35,193 nt of DNA from Aeolococcus sp035552595 (GCA_035552595.1 DASZKZ010000091.1:1-35193); one strand, 5' to 3'; shown: positions 22,204 through 31,709, numbered from the stretch's first letter. Numbers and translations: made by a program. Notes: generated by a model not told the origin, from the sequence alone.

Positions 22204-24894
22204 ATGACCTCTGACGACAGCGCCACGCGCCCTCAGCGTCGCGCCACCTATCGCGTGCAGCTGCGCGCCGAGTTCGATTTCGCTGCTCTGGCTGCGCAGG
22301 CCGGATACCTTGCCGATCTCGGCATCAGCCACGTCTACTGCTCTCCCTACATGCAGGCCGCGCCCGGCAGCACGCACGGGTACGACGTGGTCGACCCCAC
22401 CCGCATCAGTGACGACCTGGGTGGTGTCGGGGCGCACCGCGCCATGTGCGATGCGCTGCGAGACCAGGGCCTGAGCCAGCTGCTCGACATCGTCCCCAAC
22501 CACATGTCGATCGCCGATCGGCGCAACCGCTGGTGGTGGGACGTGCTCGCCGACGGACCGGGTTCAGCGTACGCGGAGTTCTTCGACATCGACTGGGAGG
22601 TTGACGAGCAGCGGCTCCGTCATCGGATTCTCGTGCCCGTGCTGAGCGACCATGTGGGACGCGCCCTCGAGAACGGGTTGATCCGCGTGGTGAGCGAGAG
22701 CGGCGAGCTTCTGATCGCGCACGCCGAGCAGCGCTACCCACTCTCCATCGAGACCGTCGCGGAGCTGCTCGCCGCCACGCGCAATCCATTGGTCGGCGAT
22801 GCCGTCGCCGCCACCGCGCGCCTGCCCGGCGGCGTCGACGACGAGTCGCGGAGACGCCGCCTGGTGGCACGCAACGCCGTCACCGCCGAGGTGGCCGGCC
22901 TGCTCGGTGGAGGTGCTGTGGCCGCCGCGGTGGAGGCCGTTCTCGTTCCGCTGAACACCGACGTCGCCGCCCTGGATCACATCCTCAACGCGCAGCACCA
23001 CCGGCTGGCACGCTGGACCATGGCCGTCGAGGAGGTCAACTACCGGCGCTTCTTCGACATCAACACGCTGGTGGGGGTCCGGATGGAGGACCCGGTGGTC
23101 TTCGCGGAGCTGAGCACGCTGACCACCGCGCTGGTCCGCGGCGGCGTGGTCGACGGGCTGCGCATCGACCACATCGACGGCCTGCGCCGCCCCCTCCAGT
23201 ACGCGCAGAGGCTGCGCGACGCCAGCGGTGGGGACAGCTGGCTGCTCGCCGAGAAGATCGGGGGGCGCGATGAACCGCCGCCACCGTGGGTGCTCGACGG
23301 CACCACCGGCTACGACTTCCTCGCCATCGTCAACGGCCTGTTCGTCGATCCCGCGGGGCGCAGCGAGCTGATCGAGCTCCACCACGAGGCGACCGGTCAG
23401 CCGGCGGATTTCGCGGGCGTCGCGCTCGAAGGCAAGCGCGACATCCTGCGCACCACCCTGGTCAGCGACGTCGAGCGGCTCACCGGGCTGCTCGCCCGCA
23501 TCTGCGACGCCTATCCGGCACAGCGCGACCACACCCACAGCGAGATTCGCGACGCCGTCGTCGAGCTGGTCGCCGCCGTTCCGGTGTACCGCACCTACGT
23601 CGATCCCCGCGACCCCCCGCCCACCGCCATGGACGCCGCCCTGGTGCGCACGGCGGTGGCGGCAGCGCACGCCAACGCACCGGAGATCGACCGGCGCCTT
23701 CTCGACTTCATCGCCGATCTCTTCCGCTTCGGCCGGCCCACCGACTTCGCGACCACCGAGTTGGACCCCCACCTGGCCGAGAGCGACCTGGTGCTGCGCC
23801 TGCAGCAGCTCTGCGCGGCCGCCGCCGCCAAGGGCGTCGAGGACACCGCCTTCTATCGCCACCTCGTCCTCGTCTCCCTCAACGAGGTCGGCGACTCGCC
23901 TGAGCATTTCGGCGTGGAGACGGCCGCCTTCCACGACCGCAACGCGCTGGCTCAGGCGTCGCGTCCGCACTCTCTGCTGGCCACGTCCACGCACGACACC
24001 AAGCGCAGCGAGGATGTGCGCTGCCGGATCGACCTGCTCAGCGAGATTCCCGGCGAGTGGGCCGCGACGGTGCGTCGCTGGCGGGCCATGCACCAGGGAC
24101 GCTGGGGTGACCAGCGCCCCGACGGCAGCATGGAGTACCTCCTCTACCAGACCGTGGTGGGCGCCTGGCCGCTGGGTGTGGAGCGGGCCCTCGCCTACAT
24201 GGAGAAGGCGGCCCACGAAGCCAAGCGTCGAACCAGCTGGCTGGCGCCCGATGCCCCCTACGACGCGGCGCTGCGCGACTTCGTCACCGGAGTTCTCGGC
24301 GACCCCCGCTTTGTCGCCGACCTGGAGGGTTTCGTCTCCCCGCTGGTGGGATGGGGCAGGGTCAACTCACTGAGCATGACCCTGCTCAAGCTGGCGTCGC
24401 CCGGCGTACCCGACGTCTACCAGGGGTGTGAGCTCTGGGATCTGAGCCTTGTCGATCCCGACGACCGCCGCCTGGTGGACTACTCGCTGCGTGGCGCCAT
24501 GCTGCGGGCCGGTGCCGGGTCGACAGTTGCCTCGGCGTGGGCCTCCGACCAGGACAGCGGAGCCCCCAAGCTGCTCCTCATCCGCGATGCTCTGGCCCTG
24601 CGGCGCCGTCTCCCCGACGCCTTCGGCGAGCTCGGCGCCTACCTGGCGATGCGCGCCCATGGCGAGTTTGCCGATGATGTCATCGCCTTCATCCGGGGTG
24701 CTCCCGCAGCGGTGATCGCGATCGCACAACGCCGCGCCCTCACCAGGGGGGGCCGCTGGGGAGACACCATGATCTCGCTGCCCGACGGTGATTGGCACAA
24801 CCTCTGTGACGGCAGCGCCGTGGTGGCTGGTCCGGTCGCTCTCGAGGACCTCCTCCGGAGCTCCCCGGTGGCGCTGCTCGAGAGGGCGGCGTGA
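22204..24894 (+). CDS. treY: Malto-oligosyltrehalose synthase
   Basis: 896 residues, GH13. It isomerises the reducing-end alpha-1,4 link of a maltooligosaccharide to alpha,alpha-1,1. Motifs in order are DIVPNHMSIADRRNRWWWDVL (characteristic of TreY), the nucleophile in VDGLRIDHIDGL (Asp322), the acid in LLAEKI (Glu350) and THDTKRSEDVR (Asp598). The PDVYQGCELWDLSLVDPDDRR ending is also family-specific. The ATG at 22204 has no clear Shine-Dalgarno. The TGA overlaps the treX GTG by four bases, so TreY and TreX are made together. Confidence 0.96.
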   Translation: MTSDDSATRPQRRATYRVQLRAEFDFAALAAQAGYLADLGISHVYCSPYMQAAPGSTHGYDVVDPTRISDDLGGVGAHRAMCDALRDQGLSQLLDIVPNHMSIADRRNRWWWDVLADGPGSAYAEFFDIDWEVDEQRLRHRILVPVLSDHVGRALENGLIRVVSESGELLIAHAEQRYPLSIETVAELLAATRNPLVGDAVAATARLPGGVDDESRRRRLVARNAVTAEVAGLLGGGAVAAAVEAVLVPLNTDVAALDHILNAQHHRLARWTMAVEEVNYRRFFDINTLVGVRMEDPVVFAELSTLTTALVRGGVVDGLRIDHIDGLRRPLQYAQRLRDASGGDSWLLAEKIGGRDEPPPPWVLDGTTGYDFLAIVNGLFVDPAGRSELIELHHEATGQPADFAGVALEGKRDILRTTLVSDVERLTGLLARICDAYPAQRDHTHSEIRDAVVELVAAVPVYRTYVDPRDPPPTAMDAALVRTAVAAAHANAPEIDRRLLDFIADLFRFGRPTDFATTELDPHLAESDLVLRLQQLCAAAAAKGVEDTAFYRHLVLVSLNEVGDSPEHFGVETAAFHDRNALAQASRPHSLLATSTHDTKRSEDVRCRIDLLSEIPGEWAATVRRWRAMHQGRWGDQRPDGSMEYLLYQTVVGAWPLGVERALAYMEKAAHEAKRRTSWLAPDAPYDAALRDFVTGVLGDPRFVADLEGFVSPLVGWGRVNSLSMTLLKLASPGVPDVYQGCELWDLSLVDPDDRRLVDYSLRGAMLRAGAGSTVASAWASDQDSGAPKLLLIRDALALRRRLPDAFGELGAYLAMRAHGEFADDVIAFIRGAPAAVIAIAQRRALTRGGRWGDTMISLPDGDWHNLCDGSAVVAGPVALEDLLRSSPVALLERAA

Positions 24895-27008
24895 CCGCGG
24901 GCAACATTCCCGCGTGGCCGGGGCGCTCCTACCCTCTCGGGGCCACCGTCGGCGAGGACGGCACCAACTTCGCCCTCTTCGCCTCCGAGGCAGAGGCGGT
25001 CGAGCTCATCCTGCTCGACGAGGCCGGCGGCATGCTGGCGGCCTACGACCTCCTCGAGCGGACCGACCTGGTCTGGCACGGGTCCATCCCCCGGGTCGGT
25101 CCGGGAACCCGCTACGGCTACCGCGTTCACGGCGTCTATGACGCCGACCGAGGGCTGCGCCACAACCGCCACAAGCTGCTCCTCGATCCCTACGCGCGGG
25201 CGGTCTCCGGCTCGGTGCTGTGGGGACCGGAGGTGTATGGCTACGTCCTCGACAAGGGCGACGACAAGATCAGCGATCAGGATTCCGCCCAACACATGCC
25301 GCACAGCGTGGTCGTCGACGACACCTTCGACTGGAGCGGGGAGCGGCGCCCGGACGTGCCCTGGAACGACACGCTCATCTACGAGACCCACGTGCGCGGG
25401 TTCACCATGCGCCACCCCGGCATCCCCGAGGAGCTGCGCGGCACCTACGCAGGGCTCGCCCATCCCGCTGCGGTGGATCACTTCACCACTCTCGGGATCA
25501 CCTCCGTCGAGCTGATGCCCGTGCACCACTTCGTGGACTCCCACCAGCTCGTCGACAAGGCGCTGCGCAACTACTGGGGCTACGACAGCATCGGGTATTT
25601 CGCGCCCGAGGCCCGGTACTCGAGCAGCGGCGACTCCGGCGGGCAGGTGGTCGAGTTCAAGGCAATGGTGAAGGCGCTCCACGCCGCCGGGCTCGAGGTG
25701 ATCCTCGACGTCGTCTACAACCACACCGCCGAGGGCAACCAGATGGGGCCCACCCTGTGCTTCCGTGGAGTCGACAATCGCTCCTACTACCGCCTCGTCG
25801 AGGACAGGCCGCGCTTCTACTACGACGTCACCGGCACCGGCAACAGCCTCAACGCCGGCTCCCCCTCCACGCTGCAGATGATCATGGACTCGCTGCGGTA
25901 CTGGGTCAGCGAGATGCACGTCGACGGATTCCGATTCGACCTGGCATCGGCGCTGGCCCGGCAGTTCTACGACGTCGATCGCCTCTCCGCGTTCTTCGAC
26001 ATCATCCACCAGGATCCCACCCTGGCCCACGTCAAGCTGATCGCCGAGCCGTGGGATGTCGGCGAGGGCGGCTACCAGGTGGGCAACTTTCCAGTGCGCT
26101 GGGCTGAATGGAACGGCAAGTACCGGGACTGCGTGCGCGACTACTGGCGCGGCCAGGTCGCCGGGGTCGGTGAGCTCGCCTACCGCCTCACCGGGAGCAG
26201 CGACCTCTACCAGGGGGACGGTCGTTCCCCCTTCAGCAGCATCAACTTCATCACCTCACACGACGGTTTCACCCTGCGCGACCTGGTCTCGTACAACGAC
26301 AAGCACAACGAGGCCAACGGCGAGCAGAACCGCGACGGCACCACCGACAACCGCTCCTGGAACTGTGGCGCTGAGGGCGAGACCGGCGACCCGGTGGTGC
26401 TCACCCTGCGGGCGCGCCAGCAGCGCAACCTCCTGGCCACGCTGATCCTCTCTGAAGGCTGTCCCATGCTCCTCGCCGGCGACGAGATCGGGCGCACGCA
26501 GCGCGGCAACAACAATGCGTACTGCCAGGACAACGAAACCTCCTGGCTGGACTGGTCCGCCGTCGACCAGCCCCTCCTCGACTTCACGCGCCGTGTGATC
26601 GCTCTCCGCGCCGGGCAACCGGTGCTGCGCCGCCAGCGCTTCTTCGCGGGCCAGGTCGGCCGCGGCCAGCGCCGCAAGGACGTGGTCTGGCTCGATGACC
26701 AGGGTGTCGAGATGACCGAGGCGGAGTGGGACGACGAATCGCGCCGGTCTCTGGGGATGCTGCTCAACGGCGACGAGATTCCCGATCACACCCCCGACGG
26801 CCACCGGATTCGCGGTGACACGCTGCTGATCATCCTCCACTCCCACCACAAGGACATGGCGTGGCAGCTGCCCCGCGGCTGGGGCGACCACTGGGAGATG
26901 CTGCTCGACACCGCCGACGCCGCCCCGGCCGATCCTCCGCGCACTGTCGAGTCCTCGGACCCCCTTCTCGTGGCCGCCCGTTCCCTGGTGGTCCTGCGGA
27001 GGATCTGA
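24891..27008 (+). CDS. treX: Glycogen debranching enzyme TreX/GlgX type
   Basis: 705 residues, GH13. An N-terminal CBM48-like domain (YPLGATVGEDGTNFALFASEAE) comes first. The barrel has the nucleophile in VDGFRFDLA (Asp350), the acid in LIAEPWD (Glu386) and FITSHDGFTLRDLVSYNDKHN (Asp458). It hydrolyses alpha-1,6 branches of glycogen-like glucans, supplying linear chains to TreY. The GTG at 24891 forms a GTGA overlap with treY and has GAGAGGG upstream. It converges with the histidine-kinase gene, leaving 4 bp between stops. Sequence alone does not tell TreX from GlgX; the operon with treY favours TreX. Confidence 0.95.
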   Translation: MTAGNIPAWPGRSYPLGATVGEDGTNFALFASEAEAVELILLDEAGGMLAAYDLLERTDLVWHGSIPRVGPGTRYGYRVHGVYDADRGLRHNRHKLLLDPYARAVSGSVLWGPEVYGYVLDKGDDKISDQDSAQHMPHSVVVDDTFDWSGERRPDVPWNDTLIYETHVRGFTMRHPGIPEELRGTYAGLAHPAAVDHFTTLGITSVELMPVHHFVDSHQLVDKALRNYWGYDSIGYFAPEARYSSSGDSGGQVVEFKAMVKALHAAGLEVILDVVYNHTAEGNQMGPTLCFRGVDNRSYYRLVEDRPRFYYDVTGTGNSLNAGSPSTLQMIMDSLRYWVSEMHVDGFRFDLASALARQFYDVDRLSAFFDIIHQDPTLAHVKLIAEPWDVGEGGYQVGNFPVRWAEWNGKYRDCVRDYWRGQVAGVGELAYRLTGSSDLYQGDGRSPFSSINFITSHDGFTLRDLVSYNDKHNEANGEQNRDGTTDNRSWNCGAEGETGDPVVLTLRARQQRNLLATLILSEGCPMLLAGDEIGRTQRGNNNAYCQDNETSWLDWSAVDQPLLDFTRRVIALRAGQPVLRRQRFFAGQVGRGQRRKDVVWLDDQGVEMTEAEWDDESRRSLGMLLNGDEIPDHTPDGHRIRGDTLLIILHSHHKDMAWQLPRGWGDHWEMLLDTADAAPADPPRTVESSDPLLVAARSLVVLRRI

Positions 27009-27012
27009 CCCG

Positions 27013-28290
27013 CTACGGGGCCAATGGCAGGCTGAGCTCGAAGGTGCTGCCCGGAGCGTCACCGTCGACGAGCCTCACGTCGCCGCCGTGACGGCGGGCC
27101 ACCTCGCGGCTGAAATAGAGGCCGAGGCCGATGCCGGGGATGTGCGAGTTGGCGGTGGTCAGCACCCGGCCGAATCTGGTGAACAGCTTGTCGCGATACT
27201 CGGGAGCGATGCCCAGGCCCTGATCGGCCACCCGGATCCTGGCCACTCCGTCATCGGCGGAGGCGCAGCAGACCACGTCGCCCCCGCCCGGCGAGTACTT
27301 GACGGCGTTGTCGATGATGTTGCGCAGCGCCAGCACCACGCGCTCCATGTCGACGCGAGCCGGCAGCGGATCCGGGCACGCCTCGACGCGGATCCGGTGC
27401 ATCGCGGAGGCGCGCAGGGAGACGGAATCCGCGGCATCGCGGAGCAGGTCACGGAGATCGACGGTTGCTGCCTCGGTCTCGGCCGGAGGGTCCTCGACGC
27501 GGGCGGCCACGAGCATGTCGTTGACCAGCCCGTTCATCTCATCGGTGCGCCGTTCCAGGATCTTGATGACCCCGCCGAGGGGTTCGGGGATCTCGCCGTA
27601 GAAGCCGTCGCGGACCAGCGAGAGGTAGCCGTGGAGGACGGTGAGCGGGCTGCGCAGCTCGTGTGAGGCCAGCCGGAGGATGTCGGTCTTGACACGCTCG
27701 ACGGATTCCGCGTCGGCGAGCCGCCGCGCCACCTCTCGCATCGCCGCGCCGAGCATGTCGTCGAGCCGAGCGGCGCGCAGCGGATGGGCGCAGGCTCGGG
27801 CGATGGTGTCGAGGGTTTCGCTGTCGGCCGCCGTGAACTCCTCAGAGCGGCGCCGGCTGACGCAGAGGATGGCGATCTCCTCGCCGCCCACCACCACCGG
27901 CACCACCAGGAGGTACTTCAGTCCCGTGTAGGCCTCCCGGAGAGCTGAGCTGAACTCGCCGATGGCGATGTCCCCGTAGCTGCCCGCCTCCGGACGTCCC
28001 GCGGCCAGGGCGACCGCGCTCACCTGCTCGCCCGCCAGGGGCCAGCGACTGCCGATGGGCACCAGCTCGCCGAACGGGTCGTGACAGCCGGCGACGATCA
28101 TCTCGTTGCCGTCGATCCAGGACATCACACCGCGGTCGGAGCGCGTCTCCAGGACGGCGCGGTGCAGCACCATGCCCATCAGCGCCCCGCTGTCCGAGGC
28201 CGAGTTGAACTCATCGACCAGTTCGGCGACAAGCGCCGCCGACGCCGGATCGCTGCCGGTGCGGCGTTCGGGCGCTGTGCGCTCTCCCAC
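27013..28290 (-). CDS. Soluble GAF-domain sensor histidine kinase (orphan)
   Basis: 425 residues, no membrane helix. A GAF-like sensor region (about 15-165) includes MSWIDGNEMIVAGCHD and LLVVPVVVGGEEIAILCVSRR. The HisKA domain has the phospho-accepting His210 in LASHELRSPLTVLHG. The ATPase domain shows the N box NIIDNAVKYSPGG, VADQGLGI, the F box DKLFTRFGR and GIGLGLYFSREVARRHGG. No response regulator is encoded nearby, so its partner is elsewhere. The GTG at 28290 (AGGA 5 nt upstream) is chosen because longer readings run over the divergent acetyltransferase gene. Confidence 0.88.
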   Translation of the reverse strand: MGERTAPERRTGSDPASAALVAELVDEFNSASDSGALMGMVLHRAVLETRSDRGVMSWIDGNEMIVAGCHDPFGELVPIGSRWPLAGEQVSAVALAAGRPEAGSYGDIAIGEFSSALREAYTGLKYLLVVPVVVGGEEIAILCVSRRRSEEFTAADSETLDTIARACAHPLRAARLDDMLGAAMREVARRLADAESVERVKTDILRLASHELRSPLTVLHGYLSLVRDGFYGEIPEPLGGVIKILERRTDEMNGLVNDMLVAARVEDPPAETEAATVDLRDLLRDAADSVSLRASAMHRIRVEACPDPLPARVDMERVVLALRNIIDNAVKYSPGGGDVVCCASADDGVARIRVADQGLGIAPEYRDKLFTRFGRVLTTANSHIPGIGLGLYFSREVARRHGGDVRLVDGDAPGSTFELSLPLAP

Positions 28291-28318
28291 GTCGTCCTGA
28301 ATGTCGATGGCGACGTGG

Positions 28319-28324
28319 ATCGTA
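28319..28324 (-). promoter_or_regulatory. -10 box of the histidine kinase gene
   Basis: TACGAT on the minus strand, about 28 nt before the GTG, giving a leader near 20 nt. It lies in the 139-bp gap shared with the divergent elaA-like promoter. Confidence 0.35.
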
Positions 28325-28416
28325 GCGGGTCCGCCAGGGGCGGGCCACCGCCAGGGATGCTTATTACAGCCCTGCCGGCGCCAGGGGATGGTCGGCGCCC
28401 GGGGCTGCCCGGCCCC

Positions 28417-28422
28417 TAGGCT
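28417..28422 (+). promoter_or_regulatory. -10 box of the elaA-like gene (leaderless)
   Basis: TAGGCT ends 7 nt before the GTG at 28430, the same spacing as at the rhomboid and zinc-finger genes. Confidence 0.5.
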
Positions 28423-28429
28423 GGCTGGC

Positions 28430-28864
28430 GTGAGCGTCCCATTGGTCCACTCCGCCTCTTTCGAGATGCTCGATGCGCGCACCTTCCACGACATGGTGCG
28501 GCTGCGCCTGGACACCTTCATCGTGGAGCAGCACTGCGCCTATCCAGAGCTGGACGGTCGCGACATCCTGCCCACCACCCAGCACCTCTGGGTGGAGAGG
28601 GACGGGGACGTGGCCTCGTACCTGCGCATGTATCCCGGAGACGAGGGGGCGACGTGGATCGGCCGCGTGGTCACCGCCCCCACCCACCGCGGCCGCGGCC
28701 TCGGCAGCGTGCTCATGCGCCACGCGCTGGGCCGCGCTCCCCGCCCGGTGCGCATCTCCGCGCAGTCGCGGCTGGAGCCCTGGTACGCCGGATTCGGCTT
28801 TCAGCGCTGCGGCCCCGACTTCCTCGAGGATGGCATGCCGCACACTCCCATGCGCCTCGAATGA
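28430..28864 (+). CDS. elaA: ElaA-type GNAT acetyltransferase
   Basis: 144 residues, one GNAT domain of the ElaA kind. The start region VRLRLDTFIVEQHCAYPELDGRD is the ElaA signature, the acetyl-CoA loop is in RVVTAPTHRGRGLGSVLM, and SAQSRLEPWYAGFGFQRCG follows. GNAT enzymes move acetyl from acetyl-CoA to an amine; the ElaA substrate is not established. The GTG at 28430 is chosen because a TAGGCT box sits 7 nt upstream. It diverges from the histidine kinase and converges with pntB. It contains no lysine. Confidence 0.9.
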   Translation: MSVPLVHSASFEMLDARTFHDMVRLRLDTFIVEQHCAYPELDGRDILPTTQHLWVERDGDVASYLRMYPGDEGATWIGRVVTAPTHRGRGLGSVLMRHALGRAPRPVRISAQSRLEPWYAGFGFQRCGPDFLEDGMPHTPMRLE

Positions 28865-28873
28865 CGGCTGCGA

Positions 28874-30256
28874 CTAGCGCGAGTCCCCGAGGTCGCTGAC
28901 CAGCGACCCGACCACCGACTTGGCGTCGCCGAAGAGCATGGTGGTGTTGGCCAGGAAGTAGAGCTCGTTGCCGATGCCGGCGAATCCGGGCCCCATGCTC
29001 CGCTTGATCACCAGCACGCTGCCGGCGCGGTCGACATCGAGGATGGGCATGCCGTACACCGGGCTCCCCGGCTCGTTCTTGGCGGCCGGGTTGGTCACGT
29101 CATTGGCGCCGATCACGATGGCGACGTCGGCGCGGGAGAGCAGCTCGTTGGCCTCCTCGAGCTCCACCATGTGGTCATAGGGAACATCGGCCTCGGCGAG
29201 CAGCACGTTCATGTGTCCCGGCATCCTCCCCGCCACCGGGTGGATGGCGAAGCGCACCTGCGTCCCGTTGCGCTCCAGCGCGTCGGAGAGCTCGCGCACC
29301 TTGTGCTGCGCCTGCGCCACCGCCATCCCGTAGCCGGGGACGATGACCACGAGGCGGGCTCCGTCGAGGATGGCCGCCCCGTCGACGCTGTTGCCGCTGC
29401 GCACGGGGCGGTCGTCAGCCTCGGCGTCGCGCGCCGACGTGGTCACCTGTCCGAAGGCACCGAAGAGGATGTTGCGGAAGTTGCGGTTCATGGCCCGGCA
29501 CATGACCACTGCCAGGATGAAGCCGGAGGATCCGTCGAGAGCACCGGCGATCTCCAGCACCTTGTTGTCCAGCGCGAAACCCATGGCCACGGCCGATAGG
29601 CCGGCGTAGGAGTTGAGCAGCGCGATGACGGTGGGCATGTCGGCGCCCCCGATGGGGACGATCAGCAGCACACCGAAGATCACCGCGGCAGCCACCACCA
29701 CCGCGAAGACGATGCCCATGCTGGGATCGATCGCCAGCCAGACGATCCCGGCCAGGGCGATGGCCAGGACCGAGAGGTTGACGACGTTCTGCCCCCGGTA
29801 GACGATCGGCCGCCCCTGGATCAGCTCCTGGAGCTTGGCGAACGCCATCAGGCTGCCGGTCACCGTGAGGCCGCCGAGGAGCACCTCGAGGCCCAGCACG
29901 ACCATGGTGAAGCGATCGAGATGGGGCTGGCGAAGCAGGTACTCGGCGATGCCCACCAGCGTCGCGGCGGCGGCGCCGAAGGCATGCGAGAGCGCGGTTC
30001 GCTGGGGCATCGCGGTCATGGGCACGAAGGCCGCCAGGGGGACGCCGATGGCGGCACCCGCCATCAGGCCCACCACGATCCAGGTGAACTGGCTCACCTC
30101 GGGACGCACGAAGGTGCCCACCACCGCCAGCAGCATCCCGATCTCGCCGGCGACGACGCCGCGGCGGGCTGTCGTCGGTGCCGTCATCCACTTGATCGAG
30201 AAGATGAAGGACAGACCGGCCGCGATGTAGAGGTACTGGACGATGTTCTCGCGCAT
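28874..30256 (-). CDS. pntB: NAD(P) transhydrogenase subunit beta
   Basis: 460 residues. About eight or nine membrane helices (domain II) come first, starting IVQYLYIAAGLSFIFSIKWM. The NADP-binding domain III follows, with VIVPGYGMAVAQAQHKVREL, the FAIHPVAGRMPGHMNVLLAEA region, VIVIGANDVTNPAA and the RSMGPGFAGIGNELYF loop. The enzyme couples proton flow to hydride transfer between NADH and NADP+, making NADPH. Its ATG overlaps the TGA of the preceding small subunit by one base. It is the last gene of leuS-pntAA-pntAB-pntB. Confidence 0.96.
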   Translation of the reverse strand: MRENIVQYLYIAAGLSFIFSIKWMTAPTTARRGVVAGEIGMLLAVVGTFVRPEVSQFTWIVVGLMAGAAIGVPLAAFVPMTAMPQRTALSHAFGAAAATLVGIAEYLLRQPHLDRFTMVVLGLEVLLGGLTVTGSLMAFAKLQELIQGRPIVYRGQNVVNLSVLAIALAGIVWLAIDPSMGIVFAVVVAAAVIFGVLLIVPIGGADMPTVIALLNSYAGLSAVAMGFALDNKVLEIAGALDGSSGFILAVVMCRAMNRNFRNILFGAFGQVTTSARDAEADDRPVRSGNSVDGAAILDGARLVVIVPGYGMAVAQAQHKVRELSDALERNGTQVRFAIHPVAGRMPGHMNVLLAEADVPYDHMVELEEANELLSRADVAIVIGANDVTNPAAKNEPGSPVYGMPILDVDRAGSVLVIKRSMGPGFAGIGNELYFLANTTMLFGDAKSVVGSLVSDLGDSR

Positions 30257-30534
30257 CAGCGCCGCTTCCGGAACATGCGCAGCATCCGGTCGGTGAGCAG
30301 GAAACCGCCGATGACATTCGACGACGAGGCGGCGATGGCGATGGTGCCGAGCACCGTGGTGGTCACCGACCGGGAGCTGCCGACGATGACGATGGACCCG
30401 ACCAAGGCGATGCCCGAGATGGCGTTGGTCAGTGACATCAGCGGGGTGTGGAGCAGCTGGGGGACACGACGGATCAGCTCGAAGCCCAGGAAGGACGCCA
30501 GCAAAAAGACGTAGAGCCCGGTCTCGATGTTCAT
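30256..30534 (-). CDS. pntAB: NAD(P) transhydrogenase subunit alpha part 2 (membrane)
   Basis: 92 residues with three or four membrane helices: LYVFLLASFLGFELI, the TPLMSLTNAISGIALVGSIV stretch, and TVLGTIAIAASSSNVIGGFLLTDRML. This is the membrane portion of subunit alpha, encoded as a separate gene as in three-subunit transhydrogenases of the Rhodospirillum type. The ATG at 30534 forms an ATGA overlap with pntAA. Confidence 0.95.
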   Translation of the reverse strand: MNIETGLYVFLLASFLGFELIRRVPQLLHTPLMSLTNAISGIALVGSIVIVGSSRSVTTTVLGTIAIAASSSNVIGGFLLTDRMLRMFRKRR

Positions 30535-31709
30535 GACGTCGCCTCGCCGGCGGCGTCCCCGGCCGGGGTGCCGAGGAGCGCGGCTACCCGCTCGTGCACG
30601 ACCCGTCCCCCCCGTGCCACCAGCGTTCCCTGCGCGATGGGGTCGTCGCTGTTCAGGTCCACCTCACCGGATTGAGCGACGTGGAGGACGAAGTTGGCGA
30701 GGTTGCGACCGAACATCTGGCTGGCATCCTGGGGCAGCGTGGCGGCCAGGTTCTCCGCTCCCACCAGGATCACGCCGCCGATCTCGACGGTCGTGCCGGC
30801 GACCGTCCCCTCGCAGTTGCCGCCCCGCTCCGCGGCCAGGTCCACGATCACCGATCCCGGCTTCATGGCCTCGATCGCCGCCGCCGTGACCAGGATCGGC
30901 GACCGCTGCCCGGGTACCAGCGCGGTGGTCACCACCACGTCGCTGGCGGCGATCTCCGCGGCGAGGGCCTCGCGCTGCCGGCCCAGCTCCGCCTCGTCGG
31001 CCCCGGTGGCATACCCGGACGCGTCCTCACCGCCCGCGGCGACGTCGGCGAGATCCACGTAGCGAGCGCCCAGGCTCTCGATCTGCTCACGAACCGCGGC
31101 GCGGACGTCGTGGGCGCTCACGTTGGCCCCCAGGCGCCGCGCGGTGGCGATCGCCTGCAGGCCGGCGACACCCGCGCCGAGAACCAGCACCTTGGCCGGC
31201 GGGATCGTCCCTGCCGCGTAGGTGAGCATGGGGAACAGGCGCGGGGCCAGGGAGGCCGCCAGGATGACGGCCTTGTAACCGGCGACCGTGGCCTGGGAGG
31301 AGAGCACGTCCATGGGCTGGGCGCGGGTGACGCGGGGCAGCAGGTCGATGGCGAACACGGTGACGCCGCGCTGGGCGAGCTCCCGGATGGCGGCCGGGTC
31401 GCCGAGCGGGTCGAACAGACCCGCCAGAGTGTGGGCTGTGCCGGCGCCGGTCCAGGTGGCGGCCCCCGGCCCGCTGCCCCGGACGCAGAGCAGCACCGAC
31501 GCCTTCTCCAGGACCTCGGCGGCGGAGCCGGCGATGGTCGCTCCCGCCGCGGTGTACTCCTCGTCGGGCCAGCCGGCCGCGGCTGCCGCGGCGCGCTGCA
31601 GCAACACCTGGTGCCCGGCAGCCACCAGCGCCCGGGTGCTCGCCGGGCTGGCGGCCACGCGGCGCTCGCCGTCGCGGGCCTCGTCGAGGACGCCGATCGT
31701 CAGCGCCAC
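30531..31709 (-). CDS. pntAA: NAD(P) transhydrogenase subunit alpha part 1 (NAD-binding)
   Basis: 392 residues of soluble domain I, homologous to alanine dehydrogenase. It has the N-terminal GERRVAASPASTRALVAAGHQVLLQ region, the Rossmann motif VLVLGAGVAGLQAIATARRLGA, the VREQIESLGARYVDL stretch and the PGSVIVDLAAERGGNCE signature. It binds NAD(H) at the cytoplasmic face of the PntAB-PntB complex. The GTG at 31709 is the likely start, since VALTIGVLDEARDGERRVA is where this family begins; no Shine-Dalgarno is seen. A CATAAT box ~47 nt upstream gives it a promoter separate from leuS. Confidence 0.93.
   Translation of the reverse strand: MALTIGVLDEARDGERRVAASPASTRALVAAGHQVLLQRAAAAAAGWPDEEYTAAGATIAGSAAEVLEKASVLLCVRGSGPGAATWTGAGTAHTLAGLFDPLGDPAAIRELAQRGVTVFAIDLLPRVTRAQPMDVLSSQATVAGYKAVILAASLAPRLFPMLTYAAGTIPPAKVLVLGAGVAGLQAIATARRLGANVSAHDVRAAVREQIESLGARYVDLADVAAGGEDASGYATGADEAELGRQREALAAEIAASDVVVTTALVPGQRSPILVTAAAIEAMKPGSVIVDLAAERGGNCEGTVAGTTVEIGGVILVGAENLAATLPQDASQMFGRNLANFVLHVAQSGEVDLNSDDPIAQGTLVARGGRVVHERVAALLGTPAGDAAGEATS

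Noticed and set aside
28291..28521. Longer N-terminus of the histidine kinase
   Set aside because: It would overlap the divergent elaA-like gene and both promoters, and adds Trp/Arg/Pro-rich sequence without domain character.
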